A DNA stretch of 64,000 nucleotides from an uncultured Atopobiaceae bacterium (lineage in GTDB: Bacteria; Actinomycetota; Coriobacteriia; Coriobacteriales; Atopobiaceae), in NCBI GenBank assembly GCA_947625405.1, contig CANQOF010000003.1:1-64000 (forward strand), written 5' to 3'. The stretch's first letter is position 1. Each line of letters opens with the position of its first letter. Position numbers and translations under genes: made by a program. Positions 17,811-26,427 of this stretch are shown here, one piece after another. A model generated the notes under the pieces. It did no database searches, was not told the DNA's origin, and worked only from the letters and a program-made list of their open reading frames with translations.

Positions 17811-18527
17811 CTAGCTCGCCGCGGGGTCTTTGCGCGGCACCTCGAAGCGATACCCCACCCCGTGCACGGTGTAGAGCCACTTCGGGTTGCGCGGGTCGTC
17901 CCCGAGCTTCGCGCGCAGGTTCTTCACATGGGAATCGATCGTACGCTCGTAGCCCTCGAAGTCGTAGCCGAGCACCTTCTCCACGAGCTCCATGCGCGTG
18001 TAGACGCGGCCGGGGTAGCGAGCGAGGGTCGTGAGCAGCTTGAACTCGCTTGCCGTGAGGTCCACCACCTTGCCGTCCACCGTCACCTTGTGGCCGGTGA
18101 TGTCCACCACGAGGTCGCCGAAGTCGAGGACCTCCATCGGCGGCTCCTGCTCGTAGTGCACGCGGCGCAGGAGCGCCCGCACGCGCGCGATGAGCTCGCG
18201 GGGGCTGAAGGGCTTCACGAGGTAGTCGTCCGCGCCGAGCTCGAGGCCGACGATGCGGTCCTCCACCTCGCCCTTCGCCGTGAGCATGATGATGGGCACG
18301 TCGCTCGTGTCGCGAATGGCGCGGCACACGCGCTCGCCCGAGAGCTTGGGCAGCATGAGGTCGAGGATCACCATGTCGAAGCTGTGGCGCTCGAACTCCT
18401 CGAGCGCCGACTGGCCATCGCCCACGCTACGCACCCAGAATCCGTCACGCTCGAGGTACGCGGCCACGGCATCGCGAATGGCCTTCTCGTCTTCCACCAT
18501 CAATATGCGCTTGGCCTCGGCAGCCAT
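17811..18527 (-). CDS. OmpR/PhoB-family response regulator
   Basis: DNA-binding response regulator, 238 aa, partner of the adjacent histidine kinase. The receiver domain has the acidic pair in MVEDEKA, phospho-acceptor Asp56 in VILDLMLP and the conserved Lys in YLVKPFSPREL. The C-terminal winged helix has LTASEFKLLTTLARYPGRVY and ERTIDSHVKNLRAKLGDDPR. ATG at 18527 is preceded by GAGGAGGAG, a very strong ribosome site, and removes a seven-residue upstream extension. It is phosphorylated by the kinase at 16198-17784 (inference from pairing). Confidence 0.95.
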   Translation of the reverse strand: MAAEAKRILMVEDEKAIRDAVAAYLERDGFWVRSVGDGQSALEEFERHSFDMVILDLMLPKLSGERVCRAIRDTSDVPIIMLTAKGEVEDRIVGLELGADDYLVKPFSPRELIARVRALLRRVHYEQEPPMEVLDFGDLVVDITGHKVTVDGKVVDLTASEFKLLTTLARYPGRVYTRMELVEKVLGYDFEGYERTIDSHVKNLRAKLGDDPRNPKWLYTVHGVGYRFEVPRKDPAAS

Positions 18528-18674
18528 AACTCCTCCTCGCCTCGGCAAATCCCATACCTACACATACCCGCTCCCAGCGCCCGCAAGCCCCGCGCGCAGG
18601 CCGAGCGGTGCAACCCAGCGCGCCACGGGCACGAATGCTTGTTTTCACCAAAGGAGGCCGCTTGGCAAAAAGAG

Positions 18675-20273
18675 CTACGCGATCGTGAAGGCTCGCACCT
18701 GGACGTTCGCGGGGAAGCCGGTGTCCTCGTCTTTCACGGTGGCGAAGCTCACGAACGTGTCGCAAGTGCCCACCCTCGCCGGATACTCGCCGTAGTCCAC
18801 GGAGTGGTCGAGCGCGGGCACGACGCCGTAGTGCTGCGTGTCCACGTCGGCGTCCACATAGGACGAGCGGCTCTTCACGATCACGATGGGAAACCTCCCC
18901 GCCGCCGGCGTGGACGGCTCGCGCGAGATCGCGATGAAGGGACCGCCGCTTTTGCCGAGGTAGGTGCCCATGTTTCCGAGCAGGCCGCCGGAGTTGTAGT
19001 TCGCCTCCACCTGGAAGACGAAGTCCTCGCCCATGCGCACCGCGCTCATCGGCCGCACGGACTGCGGAAGCACCATGCTGTCCACCACGTGCGAGAGGTC
19101 GTCCGAGAGCTCGTAGGCGTAGATGCCGTAGTAGACGCCCTCGTCCTCGCGCACGCGCGGCGTGAGGGTGACCGTGCCCTCGGAGACGGCGGGTTCGGTG
19201 GCGAAGCGCCCGTGCGAGACGATGGCGGCCGTGGCCTTGCCCTGGCCCTTGTGCCAGACGTAGCAGGTGCTGTCCTCGGTGGACTTCGCGCCCGTGGCCA
19301 CGGGCATCACCTGGTAGACGACGCGATCGCCCGAGACGGCGAAGAGCGGGAGGTCCCAGTCGGCGTCGGCCGTCCAGAGCTCCGCGGGATCGGCGGCGAG
19401 CTGGCCATCCTCGAAGGGCGCGGCGAAGAGCGTCCAGGAGCGCGCGGCCACGTCGCTCTCGCACCACGCGAACACCTGGTCGGAGCAGCGCGCGTCCACG
19501 ATCATCACGTTCGAGCCCTTGGTCACGGGCTTCGACACCACGTCGATGAGCTGGCCGGAGGCAAGCGAGAACGCGGCGGCCTTCACCGGCGGGAGGTTCG
19601 CCTCGCCCGTGGCGGTGGCGGCGATCCACGTGCCCTCGCTCGGATGGAGCACCGTGCCGAGCGGCACGCTCCAGCTTCCGGCTTCGCTGAGGCCGGGCGG
19701 CTCCTCCACGTAGGTGTAGGTGTCGAGGACCGAGGTCTGGTCGCCGTCCTCCACGTAGGTGGGTTCGGCCACCTCGTCGCCGCCCACCTGGCCGCATCCG
19801 CCGAGCGCTGCCACCGCGCCCCCCGCGACGCCAGCCATCGCGGCCACGCCGCCGAGCGCCGCTGCGCCCTTGAAGAGCGCGCGACGGCTGAGCGCGGGGC
19901 CCTGCGCGCGAGGTGCGCGCCCGCGAGCGCGCGCGGCGCCCGCCCGTGGCATGCGCGAGCGTACGGCACGCGAAGTCGGCCGCGCCTGCGCGCGCGGTTT
20001 CGTCTCAGGTGTGGCGAAGCGGGGCATGCTAGCTCCGCGAAGCCCGAGGGAGAGTTGGTCGGCGCAGGAGGTCCCGCGGCCGTTGCAGTCGTTGCCCTCG
20101 AGGATGCTCGCGATCTCCTCGGCCTGGTGGCCCTTCACGAGCCGGCCGACGGCCTTGAGGTTGCCGTTGCAGCCGCCCTCGAAGGCGACGTTCTCGATCG
20201 TGCCGTCGTCCGCGAGATCGATCGTGATGAGGCGCGAGCACACGCCTTTTGGCTGGTAGAGATAGGTGGCCAT
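18675..20273 (-). CDS. TSCPD-domain protein fused in frame to a Tat-signal secreted protein
   Basis: One 532-aa frame with two unlike parts. Residues 1-82 (MATYLYQPKGVCSRLITIDL, then GGCNGNLKAVGRL and GTSCADQLSLGL) match the small stand-alone TSCPD protein family, which is normally about 80 aa. Residue 83 is Met (ATG at 20027, with GGAG five bases upstream). It starts a second module with a twin-arginine motif SRRALFKGAAALGGVAAMAG, a possible lipobox Cys (LGGCGQ), and a beta-rich extracytoplasmic domain of some 370 residues with no recognised family. A Tat signal 135 residues into a protein is unlikely to work, so internal initiation at 20027 is plausible. No stop codon separates the two. Confidence 0.7.
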   Translation of the reverse strand: MATYLYQPKGVCSRLITIDLADDGTIENVAFEGGCNGNLKAVGRLVKGHQAEEIASILEGNDCNGRGTSCADQLSLGLRGASMPRFATPETKPRAQARPTSRAVRSRMPRAGAARARGRAPRAQGPALSRRALFKGAAALGGVAAMAGVAGGAVAALGGCGQVGGDEVAEPTYVEDGDQTSVLDTYTYVEEPPGLSEAGSWSVPLGTVLHPSEGTWIAATATGEANLPPVKAAAFSLASGQLIDVVSKPVTKGSNVMIVDARCSDQVFAWCESDVAARSWTLFAAPFEDGQLAADPAELWTADADWDLPLFAVSGDRVVYQVMPVATGAKSTEDSTCYVWHKGQGKATAAIVSHGRFATEPAVSEGTVTLTPRVREDEGVYYGIYAYELSDDLSHVVDSMVLPQSVRPMSAVRMGEDFVFQVEANYNSGGLLGNMGTYLGKSGGPFIAISREPSTPAAGRFPIVIVKSRSSYVDADVDTQHYGVVPALDHSVDYGEYPARVGTCDTFVSFATVKDEDTGFPANVQVRAFTIA

Positions 20274-20423
20274 GCCTGTCCTCCAAGCGTTTTCAAGAGC
20301 AAGGGAAGTATAGGCGCCCCGCGCTTGGCGCGCGCCGCTCCATACCTCCTCCAAAACAGCCATCCGAGCCCGCGAAGCGCGAGGAAGCGCCCGCGCAAGA
20401 CAGAAGGTCCGTCCCCACTGTCT

Positions 20424-20492
20424 TGGGAATCACGGTACCGTCCCAAAGCTTCGGCCGTGCAGCCCTAATTGCGGTACCGGCGGTACCGCAAT
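20424..20492. repeat. Two GGTACC-centred stem-loops
   Basis: ATTGCGGTACC (20468-20478) and GGTACCGCAAT (20482-20492) form a perfect 11-bp hairpin with a 3-nt loop. Just before it, TTGGGA...TCCCAA encloses the palindrome ACGGTACCGT. They lie between purB and the TSCPD gene, both on the minus strand. They may end purB transcription or be a small repetitive element; no U-run is present. Confidence 0.55.
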
Positions 20493-20513
20493 AACCCCTC
20501 CTCGACGAAAGCG

Positions 20514-21881
<1,368 letters not shown>

Positions 21882-22110
21882 GTCGCTCTCCTTCGGGTCT
21901 CCGCGCACGACTGATGGCCCTATCGTATCTATTCCTCTGCGAGAACGACCCCGCTTGCGGTGCCGTTTGCCTTGCCCGCACGAGTCCCCCGCCCTCACTT
22001 CTTGCCCGAACGTGCCCGCCTGCAGTGCGGCTTCGCGTCGCACCGCAGCACGACTCCCTTCGGTGAAAGGACAATAGAATCGGGGGTGCATCGCAGGTGA
22101 GGGGGCGCGC

Positions 22111-22773
22111 ATGGAGGTCTTCTATCCGAGCTGCAACTTCGCGAGGATCTCCCCGCAGGCGGCAAAGCGCATGCGCCAGCAGATGAAGGCGCAGATGGAG
22201 GTGGCCGGCTGCTGCCTGCGCGACCCGCGCGTGCTCGAAGAGGGCGACGTGGGCCTCTACCTGTGCCAGTCGTGCCGAGAGCACGTGCACGGCGGCTCCA
22301 CCGAGAGCCTCTGGCCGTGGCTCCTTCGCCAGGGCGACTTCGAATGGCCGAGCTACGAGGGCCTTTCCGTCGTCATCCAAGACTGCTGGCGAGATCGCGA
22401 CCACCCCGAGGTGCACGAAGCCGTGCGCGAGGCGCTCGATCGCTTGGGCGTGGCCTGGGCGGAGCCCGAGGACGCCCGCGAGCGCGCGACCTTCTGCGGC
22501 ACGCGCCACGTGGAGCCCCGCACGGAGCGCCAGAGGGAGCTCATGGCCGACCATCCGGACCCCTACGTGCGGAAGATGCCGGAGGAGGTGCAGGCAGAGC
22601 TCATGGCCGAGCGCGTCCGCGAGCTCGAGGCCGCGGCGCCGGACGGCGCGCCGTTCCTCGCGCTCACCTACTGCAACGCCTGCACGCTCGGCCTCAAGCT
22701 CGGCGGCGCGCCCGTCGTCCACCTCGGCGAGCTCGTCATGGGCACGCGCGAGCGTTCCCGCCGCGAGGCGTAA
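22111..22773 (+). CDS. Cysteine-rich protein, possibly metal or Fe-S binding
   Basis: A 220-aa soluble protein. Cysteines are spaced in the order PSCNFA (residue 8), GCCLRD (about 34), LCQSCREH (about 52), QDCWRD (about 91), TFCG and YCNACTLG (about 190). The pattern, including PSCN, CC and CxxC, is reminiscent of the cysteine-rich CCG modules of heterodisulfide-reductase-like proteins, but I cannot assign it firmly. ATG at 22111 has GAGGGGG upstream, and a TAGAAT box lies at 22075-22080. It is 9 bp upstream of a TauE-type exporter, so the two probably form an operon. Confidence 0.7.
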   Translation: MEVFYPSCNFARISPQAAKRMRQQMKAQMEVAGCCLRDPRVLEEGDVGLYLCQSCREHVHGGSTESLWPWLLRQGDFEWPSYEGLSVVIQDCWRDRDHPEVHEAVREALDRLGVAWAEPEDARERATFCGTRHVEPRTERQRELMADHPDPYVRKMPEEVQAELMAERVRELEAAAPDGAPFLALTYCNACTLGLKLGGAPVVHLGELVMGTRERSRREA

Positions 22774-22782
22774 GGTAGGCGC

Positions 22783-23571
22783 ATGGACGCGATCGTCTTT
22801 GCCATAAGCTTCCTCGCCTCGTGCGTCGGCGCCATCTGCGGCCTCGGCGGCGGGATCATCATCAAGCCCGTGATGGACGCCGTGGGCGGCTTTTCCGTCT
22901 CCACGGTGAACCTGCTCGCCGGCTGCGTCGTGCTCGCCATGAGCGCCTACTCCGTCATCCTCATGTTCGCCAAGGGCACGGAGAGGCCGGACGCCTCCAC
23001 CACGCTCCCCATCGCCATCGGCGCCGCCGTGGGCGGGCTCTGCGGAAAGCAGCTCTTCAGCTGGACGGCCGAGGCCCTCCCCGACCCCGAGGAGGCCGGC
23101 GCCATCCAAGCGGCGATCCTCCTCGTGGTCACGCTCGCGACGCTCCTCTACACGCTCTTTCGAAGCCGCCTCCCGTCGCATAGGCTCCAGAACCCCGCGC
23201 TGAACGCGTGCGTGGGCTTTGTCCTCGGCGCGATCTCTTCCTTCCTCGGGATCGGCGGCGGCCCCATCAACCTCGCGGTGTTCTTCTTCCTCTATTCGAT
23301 GGACATCAAGGAGGCCGCGCGAAACTCGCTCTTCGTGATCCTCTTCTCGCAGGCCACGGCCGTGGCCGCCATCATCGCGGGTCAAGGGCTCGCGGGCGCG
23401 AGCGTGGCGATGATCCTCGGGATGATCGCGTGCGGCCTCGCGGGCGGCATCGCGGGACGCGCTATCAACCGCAAGATCGACGACGTGACGGTGAACCGCC
23501 TCTTTATCGGCCTCATGGTCGTGATCTGCGGGATCTGCGTCTTCAACATCTCCTCGCACATGCCCGCGTAA
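22783..23571 (+). CDS. TauE/SafE-family membrane transporter
   Basis: A 262-aa inner-membrane protein of the sulfite exporter TauE/SafE family. It has two half-repeats, each opening with a glycine-rich motif: SFLASCVGAICGLGGGIIIKP at the start (residues 6-26) and SSFLGIGGGPINLAVFFFLY at about residue 150. Seven to eight hydrophobic helices are visible. Family members export sulfur-containing anions or small organosulfur compounds; the substrate here is not determined. It is tightly coupled to the cysteine-rich gene upstream. Confidence 0.88.
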   Translation: MDAIVFAISFLASCVGAICGLGGGIIIKPVMDAVGGFSVSTVNLLAGCVVLAMSAYSVILMFAKGTERPDASTTLPIAIGAAVGGLCGKQLFSWTAEALPDPEEAGAIQAAILLVVTLATLLYTLFRSRLPSHRLQNPALNACVGFVLGAISSFLGIGGGPINLAVFFFLYSMDIKEAARNSLFVILFSQATAVAAIIAGQGLAGASVAMILGMIACGLAGGIAGRAINRKIDDVTVNRLFIGLMVVICGICVFNISSHMPA

Positions 23572-23636
23572 GGGGAGGCATCCAGACTCGCGCCGATCTT
23601 TTGAGCCGACCCTTAAGCCCTTTCGGATGGTCGAAA

Positions 23637-23666
23637 GCGACTCCAGGCGCATGTGCCTGGAGTCGC
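23637..23666. terminator. Perfect 12-bp stem-loop after the TauE-type gene
   Basis: GCGACTCCAGGC (23637-23648) pairs perfectly with GCCTGGAGTCGC (23655-23666) over a 6-nt loop, 65 bp after the stop. There is no U-run, so it is a termination or mRNA-stabilising hairpin at best. Confidence 0.5.
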
Positions 23667-23725
23667 AAGCAAACTCCCCATTCCCTTAACCCGCTCGCAA
23701 GCTTCGCTGGCGTAAAGTACGCACC

Positions 23726-24700
23726 ATGAGCAGGCCACGCAGCCAAAACGGGGCACGCGAAGGCGACGCGCGGGAGGAAGGCGCGGCGCTTTCCGCGGGC
23801 ATTTCGAGGCGCCCCATCCTCGACGCCGGCATCGCGCTCGGCGCCGCGGTGGTGGTGGCACTCATCGTCCTCACGTCCACCCGCTCGCTCGGCGTCTTCA
23901 CGCCGCCCCCGAACGGCGACCCCACCCAAGAAGGCCTCCTCGCGTTCGGCGTGGAGCCGTGGGTGTCCCTCGCGCGCATCCTCATCACGTTCTGCCTGCC
24001 CGCGATCGTGTGCGTGGTGGTGATCGTGATGCGCGACGTGGAGCTCCCGCGTGGCGTGCGCTACGCCACGTTCTCGCTCGCGACGATCTTCGCGACGGTG
24101 GTGGTGACGCTTGCCGTGCTCGCCGCCGTGGGGCCCGTGGACGCGCCCTCGACGATCGCGAACGACCTTCGGCTCGAGGCGCTCGCGGACGGCGGCGGCC
24201 TCGCGCTCACGGCCGCGTTCGGCTGCTGCCTCGGGTTCTCGCTTCCCGCGGTGCACAAGCGAGACCGCGTCGCGCGACGCCGCGAGCCGGGCCGCCCCTC
24301 GAGGCGGCGCGTGACGTTCTACGTGCTCCTTGGCCTCGTGATCGCCCTCGTGCTTTGGCTCGTGACGGCGTTCGGGCCGCTCTCTGACGTGCGCGGCGAG
24401 ATCGGCCACTGGGACGGGTGGTTCCGCGACTTCGTGGCGCTTCCCGCGGTGTGCTACCAGACGATGACGCTCGCGGTGGCCGTCCTCGGACACTTCATCA
24501 ACATGCGCAGGCTCCCCACGACGCCGCGAAGGGTGATGGTGGCGCTCCCGCTCGTGGCGTGGGCGGGCATCGCCATCGTGGGCGCCGTGGCGGGCTTCAG
24601 CGGCCTCCCCACGGGCTTCGGCTGGGTGGTCCTCATCGTCGGCGTCTTCGGCGGCCTCGGCATCCTCCCCGGCATCGTCATCGCCGCCATGCGGGACTAA
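23726..24700 (+). CDS. Polytopic membrane protein of unknown function
   Basis: A 324-aa protein with about seven predicted membrane helices, e.g. AGIALGAAVVVALIVLTSTR, ILITFCLPAIVCVVVIVM, FYVLLGLVIALVLWLVTAFG and the C-terminal GWVVLIVGVFGGLGILPGIV. A basic loop (HKRDRVARRREPGRPSRRR) lies mid-protein and is probably cytoplasmic. No conserved motif was recognised. It follows the TauE-type gene on the same strand, but a hairpin separates them. Confidence 0.75.
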   Translation: MSRPRSQNGAREGDAREEGAALSAGISRRPILDAGIALGAAVVVALIVLTSTRSLGVFTPPPNGDPTQEGLLAFGVEPWVSLARILITFCLPAIVCVVVIVMRDVELPRGVRYATFSLATIFATVVVTLAVLAAVGPVDAPSTIANDLRLEALADGGGLALTAAFGCCLGFSLPAVHKRDRVARRREPGRPSRRRVTFYVLLGLVIALVLWLVTAFGPLSDVRGEIGHWDGWFRDFVALPAVCYQTMTLAVAVLGHFINMRRLPTTPRRVMVALPLVAWAGIAIVGAVAGFSGLPTGFGWVVLIVGVFGGLGILPGIVIAAMRD

Positions 24701-24809
24701 AGCGCCGCCACGTTGTCGCCGAGGCGGATCGATCGGCGGCATACGCCAGCCCGGGCATCGCAGCCGGCGAACGCCGGACGGCCACAAACTCTTAAATCAA
24801 AGGCCGAAG

Positions 24810-25005
24810 ACTTTAATCTCACCCCGCCGAAGCGGCGGCACTCTTAAAGTTTTTTACTCTTGAGGCCCTCGCACCATCCAAGATTAAAGTTTGGGGCCCC
24901 AAATTTTAATCTCGGAGTTCGGTAAGTACCCGACTTTAAAGTTTCTTTACTCTTGGAGCCCTCGCGCCGTCAGAGATTAAAGTTTCAGGCCTAAAACTTT
25001 AATCT
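24810..25005. promoter_or_regulatory. AT-rich palindrome array upstream of the Fic gene
   Basis: Two 32-bp near-perfect palindromes, each with AGATTAAAGTTT on the left arm and a TTTAATCT right arm, lie at 24881-24912 and 24974-25005. They sit inside two direct 93-bp units (starting at TTTACTCTTG, 24853 and 24946). A third, diverged ACTTTAATCT...CTTAAAGT pair spans 24810-24850 around a GC hairpin. It ends 44 bp before the Fic start. The tract is far more AT-rich than the flanks. Likely an operator array, perhaps for the Fic protein's own winged-helix tail (inference). Confidence 0.6.
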
Positions 25006-25048
25006 TTGCGAGCGAGCACCTACCATATCCCCAGCCGAAAGGAATGTC

Positions 25049-26206
25049 ATGAGCAACACGCGCAGCACTCGAGCTGGCAGATATGTCTCCCAAGGCACGT
25101 ACCTTGCCTACTATCCAGAGCCGCTCCCCCCTCGAAACCCCGAGCTACGCATTGAGAGCACGCTCACGAATCTCCTTGCCGATGCGAGCTATGCGATCGG
25201 GAGCCTGCAGAACATGAGCCAGCTCCTCCCGAACCGCGACCTTTTCCTCGACAACTACGTGCGCAAGGAAGCACTCCTCAGCTCTCAGATCGAGGGAACG
25301 CAAGCCTCCCTCATCGAGGTCATCGATGTGGGGCGCAGGCAATCCGAAGATGTCGAGCAGGTCACGAACTACGTGCGCGCGATGAACTACGGGCTGGATC
25401 GCATGCGCAAGGACGGCTTCCCCATGAGCCTTCGCCTCATCCGCGAGATCCACGGAAAGCTTCTCGTCTCTGGGCGCGGGAGCGATTCAAACCACACGCC
25501 CGGCGAATTTCGCAGGTCGCAAAACTGGGTCGGAGCCACGGGGAGTACGCTTCAGAATGCTGCCTATGTGCCGCCGCCAGTGGAAGAGATGCGCGAGGCA
25601 ATGGGGTCGCTTGAAAGCTTCATGCACGCGGAGAGCAATTTGCATCCGCTCGTGAGGATCGCGCTCATCCACGCACAGTTCGAAACGATCCATCCCTTCC
25701 TCGACGGCAACGGCAGGATGGGACGCCTCCTCATCACGCTCTGGCTTTGCGACCAGGGAATTCTGAACGATCCCGTACTTTATCTGAGCTACTTCTTCAA
25801 GCGTAATCGCGCCGAGTACTATGACCGGCTCATGGCGGTGCGCTTCGAGGGAGCGTGGGAGGAATGGGTGCAGTTCTTCCTCACGGGCGTTATTGAGATT
25901 TCGAGGGAGACCGACACGTCGATACAAGCCGTGCACGAGCTGCACGACGACCTCGCAGAGCGCATTGATTATGAGTTTTCTCGAAGCTCGGGGTATGCGC
26001 GACGCTTGCTCGATCAGCTCTTCATGCGCCCGAGGATGACCAAGGCGGCAGTGCAATCGGCCCTCGGTTGCTCAGCGCCAACTGCGAGCTCTCTCGTGGA
26101 TCGGTTCGCGGATCTTGGCATTTTAGCTGACGTGGATCCTGATCACCGCATCAACAAGCGATTCGAGTTCCGGCCGTACCTCGACATCATCGAAGTGGGC
26201 ACCTGA
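25049..26206 (+). CDS. Fic-family AMP-transferase with N-terminal inhibitory motif
   Basis: A 385-aa Fic protein, predicted to transfer AMP from ATP to a hydroxyl side chain of a target protein. The active-site motif HPFLDGNGRMGR spans residues 215-226, with catalytic His215. An inhibitory-helix motif S-x-x-x-E-G lies in LLSSQIEGTQASL (Ser78, Glu82, Gly83), N-terminal to the Fic core, which places it in class II (self-inhibited). The C-terminal 70 residues (MTKAAVQSALGCSAPTASSL, then VDRFADLGILADV) form a winged helix. The ATG has AAAGG upstream. It stands alone, with the palindrome array as its leader. The target is unknown. Confidence 0.93.
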   Translation: MSNTRSTRAGRYVSQGTYLAYYPEPLPPRNPELRIESTLTNLLADASYAIGSLQNMSQLLPNRDLFLDNYVRKEALLSSQIEGTQASLIEVIDVGRRQSEDVEQVTNYVRAMNYGLDRMRKDGFPMSLRLIREIHGKLLVSGRGSDSNHTPGEFRRSQNWVGATGSTLQNAAYVPPPVEEMREAMGSLESFMHAESNLHPLVRIALIHAQFETIHPFLDGNGRMGRLLITLWLCDQGILNDPVLYLSYFFKRNRAEYYDRLMAVRFEGAWEEWVQFFLTGVIEISRETDTSIQAVHELHDDLAERIDYEFSRSSGYARRLLDQLFMRPRMTKAAVQSALGCSAPTASSLVDRFADLGILADVDPDHRINKRFEFRPYLDIIEVGT

Positions 26207-26235
26207 GGGTTGCGCGGTTGATGGGTTTGAACCTG

Positions 26236-26270
26236 AAGGACCCCGCCCTCTGGACGAGGACGGGGTCCTT
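26236..26270 (+). terminator. Stem-loop after the Fic gene
   Basis: AAGGACCCCG (26236-26245) pairs perfectly with CGGGGTCCTT (26261-26270). It is 30 bp beyond the Fic stop. No U-run follows on the plus strand. Confidence 0.6.
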
Positions 26271-26354
26271 CCCGCTAGGTTGAGCCCCGGGGGTGTTGGG
26301 ACCGGAACTCGCGTATATGGAACCGGGTTGGCCGTTGCGTGCAGGCTACCCGGG

Positions 26355-26406
26355 ATGGCGGGGGCCCATTGGGAGGCAATCCCAGGGACGAACCGAGCCC
26401 CCGCCG
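26355..26406. terminator. GC-rich hairpin at the 3' end of the giant surface-protein gene
   Basis: GGCGGGGGC (from 26358) pairs with GCCCCCGCC (to 26406), with a smaller internal TGGGA/TCCCA stem. It lies 22 bp past the stop of the minus-strand gene at 26428 and could terminate it. The long structured loop leaves room for another RNA role. Confidence 0.4.
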
Positions 26407-26427
26407 GGGGTTAGTGCATGATTAGAG

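Noticed and set aside
17667-20468. A 933-codon plus-strand open frame
   Set aside because: Shadow of the kinase, regulator and TSCPD/Tat genes; the product is His/Arg/Ala-rich with no fold.
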